DNA from: G026625185 sp963727835
Lineage (GTDB): Bacteria > Desulfobacterota > WTBG01 > JAGOGO01
DNA: 64,000 nt
Assembly: GCA_963727835.1 (NCBI GenBank)
Contig: CAVSIB010000048.1
Coordinates: 55,090-119,089 of the forward strand
Direction of reading: 5' to 3'
Part shown: piece after piece, positions 8,281 through 16,870 of the stretch
Numbering within the stretch: position 1 is the first letter of the stretch
How the letters are laid out: each line of letters begins with the position of its first letter
The notes under the pieces: model-generated
What the model saw: the letters and a program-made list of their open reading frames with translations, nothing else
What the model was told of the DNA's origin: nothing
Database searches by the model: none
Made by a program: the position numbers and the translations under genes

Positions 8281-8868
8281 ATGAAAGGAAGGACGGAGAG
8301 ATGGGTTGGTATTTTATTTGTTGTTTGTTTGGTTTTTATTCCGAGTTTTTCCTGGGCAGAAGATGATGCATATCTTCTTAAAAAAGGAACCAAGGAGATA
8401 GAAATCGGTTCAGGGTTTGCCAAATCTTTTGATAGTAACCTGAACATTGATATGGTGCCCCTTGATATTCTCTATGGGGTTGTTCTTACTGATCCAATTG
8501 GGCCATCAATTTTAAAGGGAAATTTCGAGCTCTTGGGTGAGGCAACGTACGATTATATTGTGGAGCAAGGTGGATATGGTGTTGGGCTTTCTGCACTCTT
8601 TCGCTACAACTTCCTCATCAGTAATTGTTTTAAACCCTTTTTCCAACTTGGCATTGGAGTGTACAACACTAATCTATCAATGAAAGATTTTCCTAATGAT
8701 TTTAATTTTCTTTCCCAAGGCGGGGTAGGGTTTAACTTGTTTATTACTCCAAAAGTAGCACTTCAGGGAAATTATGGAGTCCAGCATCTTTCTAATGCTA
8801 GTTTTTATAAGCACAATGGTGGATTAGATATGCAGAAGGATGGGCTTGGAATTGCTTACTTCTTTTAG
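8281..8868 (+). CDS. Acyloxyacyl hydrolase / PagL-like lipid A 3-O-deacylase
   Basis: About 195 residues from ATG 8281, which follows AAGGAGG. An N-terminal signal peptide ends near SFSWA. The rest alternates beta-barrel-like strands and ends in an aromatic residue (AYFF), as outer membrane proteins do. The motif QHLSNAS near the C-terminus matches the catalytic His-Ser of PagL (H-x-S-N), with NGG shortly after. PagL enzymes remove the 3-linked acyl chain of lipid A, which fits the lpxK neighbour. A strong terminator follows. Confidence 0.8.
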   Translation: MKGRTERWVGILFVVCLVFIPSFSWAEDDAYLLKKGTKEIEIGSGFAKSFDSNLNIDMVPLDILYGVVLTDPIGPSILKGNFELLGEATYDYIVEQGGYGVGLSALFRYNFLISNCFKPFFQLGIGVYNTNLSMKDFPNDFNFLSQGGVGFNLFITPKVALQGNYGVQHLSNASFYKHNGGLDMQKDGLGIAYFF

Positions 8869-8931
8869 TAACCATTCCTAAAAAGGCTTAAGCTTTCTCC
8901 TTTTTATCATTGATAAGAATAGGGAGCACCT

Positions 8932-8964
8932 CCCCCTCTTTAGGACAAAAAGAGGGGGTTTTCT
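8932..8964 (+). terminator. Rho-independent terminator after the PagL-like gene
   Basis: A perfect 10-bp stem, CCCCCTCTTT (8932-8941) with AAAGAGGGGG (8949-8958), is followed by a T-rich run. Confidence 0.9.
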
Positions 8965-9073
8965 TTTTCAAAGGGATATATCATCCTTTATTGTTTTCCT
9001 TAAATAAAAAAACAAAAACTTATTCAAAACAATTTTATTCTTTGGAGACTGGTGGTTGTCGAAAAGTGAAGGG

Positions 9074-10150
9074 ATGAAAATTCTTATCATTAAACTTAGT
9101 TCGTTAGGTGATGTAATTCAGACGTTGCCAGTACTTATCCCATTGAGAAAAAAATTTCCTGATGCTAAAATTTCCTGGTTGGTTGAAGAAGAAGCCGCTG
9201 AACTCATTAAGGACCACCCCCTGATTGACCAAATCATTATTTCACGAAAGAATAGATGGATAAGAGCATTAAGCAACCTTGGCATATTGCCCCAGATTGT
9301 TCAGGAAGGGAATGCTTTTTGTAAAGACTTGCGATCGTGTTCATATGATTTTGTTATTGATTTTCAAGGGTTATTAAAGAGTGGGATATTTGTAGGGATT
9401 TCCCGGGGAAAACGAAAACTGGGTTTTGCACCTGTCCGAGAAAAAGCCCATATTTTTTTAAACGAAAAAATTCCTTTCCCCAAAACCCCACTCCATGCGG
9501 TTGAGAGATATCTTTTTTTGATTGAATCCTTGGGATGCTCTGGTGTGAATCCAGAATTTTTTATTCCCATTCGACAAAATCATCGAGATCGAGTATTAAA
9601 GTTTTTGCAAGAGAACGAGATAACCCTTGATAAACCTCTAATACTTCTTCACCCTAGTACTCGGTGGAAAACAAAGTTGTGGGTTGAGGAAAAGTGGGCG
9701 GTTTTAGGAGATTGGTTGCAGGAAAAGACGGGGGCGCAGGTTGTTTTTACCGGAAGCGTAAACGATTTTTCTTTGATCGAACGGATTACCGGTAAGATGA
9801 GGTTTGCTGCGATTAACGCTGCCGGCATGTGGGGGTTAAATGAGCTGGCATTTTTACAAAAGCAGGCTGATGTTGTCATTATCCCAGATTCAGGACCCAT
9901 GCACTTAGCTTCTGCCATGGGAACTCCGGTAGTTGCATTATTTGGTCCTACTGACCCAAAACTTACTGGCCCCTATGGAGAAGGCCACCGGGTTATTATG
10001 AAACCAACCAAATGTCAACCTTGTTTTAAGCGGAAGTGTTCTTCCAATGAGTGCATGAAGGAAATAACGGTAAAAGAAGTTTGGGAGGTTACAGAAACAA
10101 TGCTTGCTTTGATCAATAAAACAGAAAGAGGAGGGAGGCTATGGCATTAA
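9074..10150 (+). CDS. waaC: LPS heptosyltransferase I family (GT9)
   Basis: A GT9 glycosyltransferase that adds heptose to the LPS inner core in the cytoplasm. Features are the N-terminal MKILIIKLSSLGDVIQTLP, DFQGLLKSG near residue 100, the nucleotide-sugar site HPSTRWKTKLW and PDSGPMHLASAMGTP, and the C-terminal block ALFGPTDPKLTGPYG. The cysteine-rich tail CQPCFKRKC is typical. I start at ATG 9074; the upstream TTG at 9056 would add six residues. It could be a related GT9 enzyme (WaaF), but the KLSSLGDVI start favours the WaaC side. The end overlaps the next gene by 10 bases. Confidence 0.85.
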   Translation: MKILIIKLSSLGDVIQTLPVLIPLRKKFPDAKISWLVEEEAAELIKDHPLIDQIIISRKNRWIRALSNLGILPQIVQEGNAFCKDLRSCSYDFVIDFQGLLKSGIFVGISRGKRKLGFAPVREKAHIFLNEKIPFPKTPLHAVERYLFLIESLGCSGVNPEFFIPIRQNHRDRVLKFLQENEITLDKPLILLHPSTRWKTKLWVEEKWAVLGDWLQEKTGAQVVFTGSVNDFSLIERITGKMRFAAINAAGMWGLNELAFLQKQADVVIIPDSGPMHLASAMGTPVVALFGPTDPKLTGPYGEGHRVIMKPTKCQPCFKRKCSSNECMKEITVKEVWEVTETMLALINKTERGGRLWH

Positions 10151-10332
10151 GTAAAGAGTTGCTTAATATTTTAGCGTGCCCCAAATGTGTGCGCGAGACA
10201 GGTTGTACTGGAGAACTTGAATACCAGGAAGAAAAACAACAACTCATTTGTCGTCACTGCAACCTTGTATATTTGATTAAAGACGACATCCCGGTGATGC
10301 TCGTTGATGAAGCCGTACCCTTGCAAGAGTAG
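10141..10332 (+). CDS. Trm112-like zinc-binding protein (YcaR family)
   Basis: A 63-residue protein with the pattern LLNILACPKC ... CRHC and the ending DDIPVMLVDEA, diagnostic of the Trm112/UPF0434 family. The two CxxC pairs would bind zinc. Bacterial members often sit beside lipid A genes; the function is unproven. It overlaps the heptosyltransferase by 10 bases, so it is translationally coupled to it. Confidence 0.92.
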   Translation: MALSKELLNILACPKCVRETGCTGELEYQEEKQQLICRHCNLVYLIKDDIPVMLVDEAVPLQE

Positions 10333-10355
10333 ACAATTTTTAAAGGAGTTTGAAC

Positions 10356-10619
10356 ATGGTCAAAATGGATATATATCTAAAAATAGTCATTACGGTAATC
10401 GCTATTTGTCTGTTTAAAATAGCCTTTCTTGTTCCTCCGAAATATTCTTATGCCCAATTTCCTTTTGGTTCTTCCAACACCCCGGTTGATGTTAATATTA
10501 AATCTATTGATGATAATGAAATAATTTTTTCCCGAGAAGGAAACCTCGTGATCGGGGGAAAACAAGGACCAAAAATTTTTGAGAAAGGAGCCTGGGTTGT
10601 AAGGATAAAAAAGGAGTAG
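10356..10619 (+). CDS. Small exported or membrane-anchored protein, unknown
   Basis: An 87-residue protein from ATG 10356; AAAGGAG lies at the proper distance, better than for the TTG at 10350. An N-terminal hydrophobic segment (IVITVIAICLFKIAFL) ending near SYAQ looks like a signal peptide. The remainder (about 60 residues) is a small periplasmic domain with beta character (DVNIKSIDDNEIIFSREGNL). I do not recognise the family. The rpmH promoter lies directly after its stop. Confidence 0.6.
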   Translation: MVKMDIYLKIVITVIAICLFKIAFLVPPKYSYAQFPFGSSNTPVDVNIKSIDDNEIIFSREGNLVIGGKQGPKIFEKGAWVVRIKKE

Positions 10620-10622
10620 GAC

Positions 10623-10650
10623 TTGACAATAAAAATGAATAGGGTAAAAT
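10623..10650 (+). promoter_or_regulatory. Sigma70-type promoter of rpmH
   Basis: A perfect -35 TTGACA (10623-10628) is separated by 16 bases from the -10 TAAAAT (10645-10650), 22 bases before the rpmH start. Placement and quality fit the strong promoter expected for the L34 gene. Confidence 0.8.
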
Positions 10651-10672
10651 TTCTAAATTTTGGAGAAAAAGA

Positions 10673-10807
10673 ATGAAAAGAACATTTCAACCGAATAATT
10701 ATCGCCGTAAACGGACCCATGGATTTAGAGCCAGAATGCGAACCAGAGCTGGTCGATTGGTTTTAAAAAATCGAAGAGCTAAAGGAAGAAAAAGGCTAAC
10801 CGTTTGA
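10673..10807 (+). CDS. rpmH: 50S ribosomal protein L34
   Basis: A 44-residue, very basic protein starting MKRTFQPNNYRRKRTHGF and containing RAGRLVLKNRRAKGRKRL, the standard L34 sequence. It is the first gene of the conserved rpmH-rnpA-yidD-yidC-jag-mnmE order. The ribosome site is GGAG. Confidence 0.97.
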   Translation: MKRTFQPNNYRRKRTHGFRARMRTRAGRLVLKNRRAKGRKRLTV

Positions 10808-10863
10808 CCATTGGTTTTTCTGATAATTTTTTCAATAACCTTGACATCTTAAATTAAAAGATT

Positions 10864-10884
10864 GATGGGTGCCACCATCTTTTT
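10864..10884 (+). terminator. Weak terminator or attenuator between rpmH and rnpA
   Basis: A GATGG/CCATC stem with a six-base loop precedes five T. A leaky stop here would let L34 be made in excess over RNase P protein, as seen in other bacteria. The stem is short, so confidence is moderate. Confidence 0.45.
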
Positions 10885-10905
10885 AGCAAAGAACGCCCTC
10901 ATTTG

Positions 10906-11247
10906 ATGGGAGCTTTTAGGTTAAAAAAAAAAGAACGGATAACGAGAAGATCGGAATTCCTCGAAATAACTAAACAGGGTATCCGATATAACACGCAAAA
11001 TTTTTTGATCATTATTTTTTCCGGCAACAACGAACCAATACGGAGATTAGGAATCACGGTTAGCAAAAAAGTGGGGGGAGCAGTAAAAAGAAATCGGGTG
11101 AAACGTTTGTTGAGAGAATTTTTTAGATTACACAAAGAGCAATTACCAGAAGCGAGTGACATTTTATTTATTGCTAAACCAGATTCAACTTATCTAAAAT
11201 ATTCTGCTCTTTCTAAAGAAATGATTGATTTTTTTAAGCGCATCTGA
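10906..11247 (+). CDS. rnpA: Ribonuclease P protein component
   Basis: A 113-residue basic protein that binds the RNase P RNA to mature tRNA 5' ends. The RNR signature is seen in GAVKRNRVKRLLREFFR, and the N-terminal RLKKKERITRRSEFLEI is typical. The start is ambiguous between TTG 10903 and the adjacent ATG 10906, and no strong ribosome site is seen. It sits between rpmH and yidD as usual. Confidence 0.95.
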   Translation: MGAFRLKKKERITRRSEFLEITKQGIRYNTQNFLIIIFSGNNEPIRRLGITVSKKVGGAVKRNRVKRLLREFFRLHKEQLPEASDILFIAKPDSTYLKYSALSKEMIDFFKRI

Positions 11248-11280
11248 CCTACGCAAGCCGGATTTAGCCTGTTCATTTTT

Positions 11281-11499
11281 ATGAAGAATATATTCATTTG
11301 TCTTATTCGTGCTTACCAAGTATTGATTTCGCCTTTCCTTCCCCCCTCTTGCCGGTTTGCCCCTAGCTGCTCGCACTATACTATTCAGGCGATTAATACC
11401 CATGGAGTTTTTTTGGGAATAAAGTTAGGGCTATTCCGGGTCTTGAGATGTCATCCCTTGCATCCTGGAGGATGGGATCCCGTACCACCGGTTAAATAA
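11281..11499 (+). CDS. yidD: Membrane protein insertion efficiency factor YidD
   Basis: A 72-residue protein with the hallmark RAYQVLISPFLPPSCRF, YTIQAI and the ending RCHPLHPGGWDPVP. YidD is a small cytoplasmic-face protein that helps YidC-dependent insertion. The position between rnpA and yidC is the conserved one. Confidence 0.97.
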   Translation: MKNIFICLIRAYQVLISPFLPPSCRFAPSCSHYTIQAINTHGVFLGIKLGLFRVLRCHPLHPGGWDPVPPVK

Positions 11500-11529
11500 C
11501 AAAATTTAATATTTGGTTAAGGAGAATTA

Positions 11530-13143
11530 ATGGATAAAAGGGTTCTTTTGGCGGTTGTCCTTTCACTACTGGTGCTTTATTTGTTTGATGCTTATTTTGC
11601 TCCGCCTAAAAAGCAGCAGCCACCAAAAAAAGCAGGAGGAACAGTTGAGACACCAATGCCTGAAAAAAAAGTCGGAGAAGTTTTAGAAGAAAAAAAATTG
11701 GATTCCTATCCTTCGGCTCCCCATGGTGTGTCTATGCCAGAAAAAGAAATCAAGGTAGAAACCCCTCTGTATTCGGCGGTGTTTTCTTCTCATGGTGCTA
11801 CGTTAAAACGTTGGTCTTTAAAAAAATATTTTGCTCAATTGGGAGAAAAAGGTAAGCCAATCGAAATGGTTACCGGTAAAGAAAACGGCGAATACCCTTT
11901 TGGTTTATCGCTTGTCTGGGAAAAAGGGACTGAGGCCCTTGATATTCCGTTTGAGCCTGATCGAGAAACTTTAAACCTTACAGGGGATCAAGATAAAGGT
12001 GCGATAATATTTTTGGGAAAAACTTCGGAAGGGGTGTTCGTTAAAAAGACTTTCATTTTTTCTCCAAAAAATTATTTAATAGAAATTACCGTTGACGTTA
12101 CTTCCCCGGCGCCCCTTTCTTTACCCCAGGGAGCAGTAATTACCTGGGTGCGAAAACTTGATCCTACGAAAGATTATAATTCAAAACTTGGCTTTATCGG
12201 CCCCGCGGCTTATGTGGATGGAAAGGTTAATGAAATAAAATTAAAAAGTCTTAATGAAGGTGACAAATCCTTTCCCCAAGGGGTTCGTTGGGTGGGGTAC
12301 GAAGATAAATATTTTTTAGCTGCTTTTTTGCCCAACAACCAGGGCTTACTTTCTGCGGAGATCGTTAAAACTGATAACGAATCGGTTCTTATTAATTGCT
12401 TTGAAAAACTAAAATCTTCTCCGCAAGGGGGAAGGGAGCTTTTTTCTTATGGGTTTTATTGTGGCCCGAAGGACATTGATATACTTAGGTCTTTGGGGAG
12501 AGATCTTGAAAAAGTTATTAATTTCGGAATGTTTGATGTTATTGCCAAGCCCCTCCTCTATATATTAAAATATTTAAATAAGCTTACCCATAATTATGGT
12601 TGGGCTATCATTCTACTTACGATAATCTTAAAAGCTATCTTCTTTCCCCTTACCCACAAAAGCTACAAGTCAATGAAGGCGCTAAAAGACCTTCAGCCCC
12701 AGATGACAGCATTAAAGAAAAAATACGCAAGTGACAAGGAACAACTTAACCGAGAATTACTCAATCTTTATCGAACCTATAAGGTTAATCCCTTGGGCGG
12801 GTGTCTCCCGATGTTAGTACAATTTCCTATTTTTATTGCTTTTTACTGGGTGCTCTTAGGTTCTATTGAGTTAAGACATACCCCTTTTATGCTATGGATG
12901 AAAGACCTTTCAGCGTATGACCCGTATTATATCACCCCGGTGTTGATGGGGGCTTCGATGTTCATCACGCAAAAAATGACACCGACTACTGGTGACCCAA
13001 CTCAAGCCAAGATGATGCTCGCCATGCCCATTGTTTTTACCTTTATGTTTCTAAAATTTCCTTTGGGCCTGGTTATTTATTGGCTGGTAAATAATATTCT
13101 CCAAATCTTTCAACAACTTTATATTGATAAGCGAGTCTCTTAG
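11530..13143 (+). CDS. yidC: Membrane protein insertase YidC
   Basis: A 537-residue inner membrane insertase of the Gram-negative type. An N-terminal membrane anchor (VLLAVVLSLLVLYLFDAYF) precedes a Lys/Pro-rich linker and a large periplasmic domain to about residue 340. The conserved insertase core has further membrane helices (GWAIILLTIILKAIFFPL, then NPLGGCLPMLVQFPIFIAFY). The start is ATG behind AAGGAGAA. It belongs with yidD and jag in one operon. Confidence 0.97.
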   Translation: MDKRVLLAVVLSLLVLYLFDAYFAPPKKQQPPKKAGGTVETPMPEKKVGEVLEEKKLDSYPSAPHGVSMPEKEIKVETPLYSAVFSSHGATLKRWSLKKYFAQLGEKGKPIEMVTGKENGEYPFGLSLVWEKGTEALDIPFEPDRETLNLTGDQDKGAIIFLGKTSEGVFVKKTFIFSPKNYLIEITVDVTSPAPLSLPQGAVITWVRKLDPTKDYNSKLGFIGPAAYVDGKVNEIKLKSLNEGDKSFPQGVRWVGYEDKYFLAAFLPNNQGLLSAEIVKTDNESVLINCFEKLKSSPQGGRELFSYGFYCGPKDIDILRSLGRDLEKVINFGMFDVIAKPLLYILKYLNKLTHNYGWAIILLTIILKAIFFPLTHKSYKSMKALKDLQPQMTALKKKYASDKEQLNRELLNLYRTYKVNPLGGCLPMLVQFPIFIAFYWVLLGSIELRHTPFMLWMKDLSAYDPYYITPVLMGASMFITQKMTPTTGDPTQAKMMLAMPIVFTFMFLKFPLGLVIYWLVNNILQIFQQLYIDKRVS

Positions 13144-13152
13144 GAGGTTAAG

Positions 13153-13800
13153 ATGGAAACGATTGAATTTGAAGCTAAAACCGTTGATGAAGCTATAGAA
13201 AAAGCGGCTCAATTTTTTAATGTCCCCAAGGAAAAGCTCAGTATCGAAGTTACTTCAGATGGTTCTCAAGGTTTATTTGGGCTGATTGGTTCAAAAAAGG
13301 CTAAAATTAAGGCTAGTCTAATGCGAGACCCCGTAGAAGAAAAAAAGGAAAAAGCTCAAAATTTTTTAACAGAAATCCTTCGACTGGCAAAAATACCAAG
13401 TTCCGTACGGGCCGAATTAATTGATAAAAAAGTTTTTTTAACTATCAAGGGAGACGGGAGTGGACTCCTTATTGGGAAAAAAGGTCAGACCTTAGATGCC
13501 ATTCAATATTTAATTAGTAAAATGGTTAACCAGAAACCAGAAGACCGAATTCCTATTATTGTGGATACTGAAAATTATCGGCACCGACGGGAAGCCAACT
13601 TAGCAATTATAGCCCAAAAATTGGGGAGTCAAGCAAAACGACAGAAGAAATCAGTCGCTACTGAACTTTTAAATCCTCAGGAACGCCGTGTGATCTACCT
13701 TACCCTCCAAAATCATCCAGATCTTACGGCTAAAAGTGAGGGGGAAGGAAAGTTAAAAAAGGTGATCATTTCCCCCCGGAACCTTGCTCATAGATCATAA
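13153..13800 (+). CDS. jag: Jag/KhpB RNA-binding protein
   Basis: A 215-residue protein with three domains. There is an N-terminal Jag domain (residues ~1-50, EFEAKTVDEAIEKAAQFF). A KH domain with the GKKGQTLDAIQYL loop lies around residues 80-140. A C-terminal R3H domain contains NPQERRVIYLTLQNHPDL. Jag/KhpB binds RNA and is linked to cell wall and envelope control. It starts nine bases after the yidC stop with AGGAGG as ribosome site. Confidence 0.94.
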   Translation: METIEFEAKTVDEAIEKAAQFFNVPKEKLSIEVTSDGSQGLFGLIGSKKAKIKASLMRDPVEEKKEKAQNFLTEILRLAKIPSSVRAELIDKKVFLTIKGDGSGLLIGKKGQTLDAIQYLISKMVNQKPEDRIPIIVDTENYRHRREANLAIIAQKLGSQAKRQKKSVATELLNPQERRVIYLTLQNHPDLTAKSEGEGKLKKVIISPRNLAHRS

Positions 13801-13819
13801 AGCTGTAAAGCCAGACTTT

Positions 13820-15211
13820 ATGAATACCCACGATACCATAGCGGCTTTGGCCACTCCCGTGGGGATTGGGGGAATCGGGATAATAAAAATAAGTGGTCCT
13901 TTTTCACGAAATGTAGCAGAGCGAATTTTCCGAAAAAAAAATAAGATCAACCCATTATTGAAACCTTACCGCCTTCATTTTGGTGTGGTAATAGATCCTT
14001 CCTCTCAAGAAGTGATCGATGAAGTTCTCCTTACGTATATGCCTGCCCCTGCCTCTTATACTCGAGAGGATGTAGTGGAGATTCAGTGCCATAGCGGGTA
14101 TTTAATTTTGGAAAAGATCCTTAATTTGGTTTTAAGTCACCAGGGGGTTCGTTCGGCTGAACCGGGAGAGTTTACCCGCCGGGCCTTTCTTAACGGACGA
14201 ATTGACTTAACCCAAGTCGAAGCCATTGTTGACCTTATCCAAGCTAGGACAGGATCAGCTCTGCTGCAGGCAGCGTCGCAACTGGGCGGCATTTTAACAG
14301 AAAAAATTCACGGGTTAAAAAAAAGCTTAATCTCATTGGTCAGCCATATTGAATCAGCGATTGATTTTCCAGAGGAAGAAATTGAGATTTTCTCAACCGA
14401 GGAAGTGTTGGGGAAATTAAAAGGTTTTGAGGGCGGGCTCAAGGAACTCCTTTTAACGTATCAAGAAGGAAAACTTTTTCGCGAAGGGGTTAAAACTGCT
14501 ATTATCGGGCGGCCAAATGTGGGAAAGTCGAGTCTTCTTAATGCGTTTCTGGGAGAAGAACGAGCCATAATTAGTCATTTGCCTGGGACCACCCGGGATA
14601 CGATTGAAGAAAATATAAACATTTTTGGAATACCATTAACTATTATCGATACTGCGGGACTTCCGTCTTATACCATAACTGACCCGATTGAAGAGAAAGG
14701 GACCAACCGGACCCGTGAAAAAGCTTCTCAAGCTGACTTGGTCTTATTCGTTCTTGATCAAAGTTCTCCCCTTACGGAAAACGATCAGGCAATTTTTGAA
14801 GAGTTTCAGCGAAAAAAGATGGTTATCGTGCTTAATAAAGCTGATCTACCAGCAGCATTGAACCCTTCGTCGGTTCCTCTGGCATTAAAGAATAATTCGG
14901 TGGTTTCGGTTTCAGCTAAATATCACCAGGGTCTTGAGGAGCTTAAAAAAATTATCCATGGCTTGATTATTGAGCGGAAAGAAATCTCTTCTCCACCGGT
15001 TTTTATTAACCGATTGCACCATAAAATTAGCCTTGAAAAAGCAGCTGGAGGGATTAGCCAAGCAATAAAAAGTCTGGAAGCAGGCATGTCTCAGGAGTTT
15101 ATTGCGGTTGATTTAAAGTGTTCGCTTGATTCCCTTGGGGAAATAGTGGGTGAAACCACGACTGAGGAGATTTTAGACCAGATTTTTGCTGAATTTTGTA
15201 TTGGAAAATAG
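13820..15211 (+). CDS. mnmE: tRNA modification GTPase MnmE
   Basis: A 463-residue GTPase that, with MnmG, makes cmnm5U34 in tRNA. The N-terminal folate-binding part opens with DTIAALATPVGIGGIGIIKI. The G domain has GRPNVGKSSLLN, the G2/G3 blocks (PGTTRDTIEE, DTAG) and NKAD. The C-terminus ends with the catalytic CIGK. ATG 13820 is chosen because homologues start just before the ATPxGxGGI motif; the upstream in-frame start would overlap jag. Confidence 0.97.
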   Translation: MNTHDTIAALATPVGIGGIGIIKISGPFSRNVAERIFRKKNKINPLLKPYRLHFGVVIDPSSQEVIDEVLLTYMPAPASYTREDVVEIQCHSGYLILEKILNLVLSHQGVRSAEPGEFTRRAFLNGRIDLTQVEAIVDLIQARTGSALLQAASQLGGILTEKIHGLKKSLISLVSHIESAIDFPEEEIEIFSTEEVLGKLKGFEGGLKELLLTYQEGKLFREGVKTAIIGRPNVGKSSLLNAFLGEERAIISHLPGTTRDTIEENINIFGIPLTIIDTAGLPSYTITDPIEEKGTNRTREKASQADLVLFVLDQSSPLTENDQAIFEEFQRKKMVIVLNKADLPAALNPSSVPLALKNNSVVSVSAKYHQGLEELKKIIHGLIIERKEISSPPVFINRLHHKISLEKAAGGISQAIKSLEAGMSQEFIAVDLKCSLDSLGEIVGETTTEEILDQIFAEFCIGK

Positions 15212-15223
15212 GAAAAGTTTTTT

Positions 15224-16252
15224 ATGAAAAATTCCACCCAAAAACCAATTATTGGGATTACGATGGGCGATCCGGTTGGAATTGGGCCTGAGATTATTGT
15301 TAAGGCTTTAGAAGAAAGCTCCGTCTGGGATGCCTGTTTACCTCTTGTCTTAGGCGATTGGAAACTAATGGGTAACACGTTGAAATTGCTTGGTTCTGCT
15401 TTAGAGTTACGCTCGGTCGAAGAGATTAAGAAAGATAATAAAAAAGAAAAGATAATAAACTTACTTGCTTTATCAAAATTAAATCCCGACCAGGTTTTTT
15501 TTGGAAAACCAAACAAAGATACTGGTGATGCTATGGTAGGTTATATCAAAAAGGCAATCCACTTGGCTTTAGAAAAGAAAATTGACGGAATGGTGACATG
15601 CCCGATCAATAAAGCAGCTATGGCGTTAGCCGGATATACCTACCCTGGCCACACAGAGCTTTTGGCAGAAAAGACTAACACTAAAGAATACGCTATGATG
15701 CTTGCTGGGAAAAGGCTGAAAGTTGTTTTAGCCACCATTCACCTTCCTTTGAGGAGGGTACCTGAAGTTTTATCGCCTGAGAAAGTATTTTCTTGTATTT
15801 ATCTAACCCATAAATACTTGAAGGAATTTTTTGGGATCAAGAAACCGAGGGTGGCAGTTGCTGCCTTAAACCCTCATGCTGGAGAGGGAGGACTTTTTGG
15901 GGAAGAGGAAGAAAAAATTATTGACCCGATGATCAAAAAAGCGCGAGAGGGAGGAATTAATGTCCTGGGTCCTTTTCCACCGGATACATTGTTTTATTTT
16001 GCTGTTAAAGGGCATTATGATGCTGTAATTTGCATGTATCATGATCAAGGTCTCATTCCCTTAAAAATTCTGCACTTTGAGGATGCGGTTAATGTAACCC
16101 TCGGGCTGCCGATCATTAGAACTTCGGTTGACCACGGAACGGCTTATGACATTGCGGGATCCGGTAAGGCAAGCCCAAAAAGTCTTATTAATGCCATTAA
16201 GTTAGCGGCGCAGATGGCGTTTTTTGGGAAAGAACCTGTTCGTCAGGCTTGA
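15224..16252 (+). CDS. pdxA: 4-hydroxythreonine-4-phosphate dehydrogenase
   Basis: A 342-residue enzyme of the DXP-dependent pyridoxal phosphate pathway. It oxidises 4-phosphohydroxy-threonine using NAD and a divalent metal. Motifs are GITMGDPVGIGPEI at the N-terminus, TCPINKAAM, PGHTELLAEKT with a metal-ligand His, CMYHDQGLIPLK with a second His, and the C-terminal TSVDHGTAYDIAG with a third. It follows mnmE by 12 bases. No terminator is evident before the tRNA cluster. Confidence 0.96.
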   Translation: MKNSTQKPIIGITMGDPVGIGPEIIVKALEESSVWDACLPLVLGDWKLMGNTLKLLGSALELRSVEEIKKDNKKEKIINLLALSKLNPDQVFFGKPNKDTGDAMVGYIKKAIHLALEKKIDGMVTCPINKAAMALAGYTYPGHTELLAEKTNTKEYAMMLAGKRLKVVLATIHLPLRRVPEVLSPEKVFSCIYLTHKYLKEFFGIKKPRVAVAALNPHAGEGGLFGEEEEKIIDPMIKKAREGGINVLGPFPPDTLFYFAVKGHYDAVICMYHDQGLIPLKILHFEDAVNVTLGLPIIRTSVDHGTAYDIAGSGKASPKSLINAIKLAAQMAFFGKEPVRQA

Positions 16253-16409
16253 GCCTAAAATTTTATCCAACATATTAAATATATTTGAAAAAACTTTCTT
16301 ACCTTCTTATCGTGAAAATTGATTAAAAATGGGGTTCAAACAAGAATGCAAATTTTTCTTTTTTTATCTAAAAATCCTCAAATTTTTTAAAGGCTAAAAC
16401 AATTTTTTC

Positions 16410-16438
16410 TTGATTTTAATAAAAAATATATTTATTCT
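16410..16438 (+). promoter_or_regulatory. Probable promoter of the tRNA-tuf operon
   Basis: TTGATT (16410-16415) and TATTCT (16433-16438) are separated by 17 bases, ending 12 bases before the first tRNA. The surrounding 16253-16450 is very AT-rich and holds no gene. The hexamers are imperfect, so this is a placement-based call. Confidence 0.5.
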
Positions 16439-16450
16439 ACAAATTTATCT

Positions 16451-16525
16451 GCTGGCGTAGCTCAACGGTAGAGCAGCTGATTTGTAATCAGCAGGTTGCG
16501 GGTTCGATTCCCATCGCCAGCTCCA
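16451..16525 (+). tRNA. tRNA-Thr (anticodon TGT)
   Basis: The acceptor GCTGGCG pairs with CGCCAGC. The anticodon stem GCTGA/TCAGC encloses the loop TTTGTAA, giving anticodon TGT. The T loop is GGTTCGATTCC, and CCA is encoded. It is the first of four tRNA genes ahead of tuf, the order Thr-Tyr-Gly-Thr seen in many bacteria. Confidence 0.96.
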
Positions 16526-16583
16526 CTGAAAAATATAATTATTTTCGGTTATTATAATCAAAGAACTTCCAAGAAAAATATGA

Positions 16584-16669
16584 GGAGAGGTTCCCGAGCG
16601 GCCAAAGGGAACAGACTGTAAATCTGTCGGCTAATGCCTTCGGAGGTTCGAATCCTCCCCTCTCCACCA
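16584..16669 (+). tRNA. tRNA-Tyr (anticodon GTA)
   Basis: The acceptor GGAGAGG pairs with CCTCTCC. The loop CTGTAAA gives anticodon GTA. A long variable arm (class II) is present, as expected for bacterial tRNA-Tyr, and CCA is encoded. Confidence 0.96.
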
Positions 16670-16680
16670 TTTTATAATTG

Positions 16681-16757
16681 GCGGGAATAGCTCAGCTGGC
16701 TAGAGCATCAGCCTTCCAAGTTGAGGGTCGCGGGTTCGAATCCCGTTTCCCGCTCCA
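16681..16757 (+). tRNA. tRNA-Gly (anticodon TCC)
   Basis: The acceptor GCGGGAA pairs with TTCCCGC. The anticodon loop CTTCCAA gives TCC. CCA is encoded. It reads GGA/GGG; note that GGG is heavily used in the adjacent tuf gene. Confidence 0.96.
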
Positions 16758-16762
16758 TATTT

Positions 16763-16836
16763 GCCCACGTAGCTCAGTTGGTAGAGCACTTCCTTGGTAA
16801 GGAAGGGGTTCACCGGTTCAATCCCGGTCGTGGGCT
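16763..16836 (+). tRNA. tRNA-Thr (anticodon GGT)
   Basis: The acceptor GCCCACG pairs with CGTGGGC. The anticodon stem CTTCC/GGAAG encloses loop TTGGTAA, giving GGT. The 3' CCA is not completely encoded (TCCTT follows the acceptor stem), unlike the three tRNAs before it. It ends about 34 bases before tuf. Confidence 0.95.
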
Positions 16837-16870
16837 CCTTTTAGTAACCTCTTAGTCATAAGGAGTAATC

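Noticed and set aside
16441..16840. CRISPR-like or repeat array
   Set aside because: The regular similar blocks are four tRNA genes.
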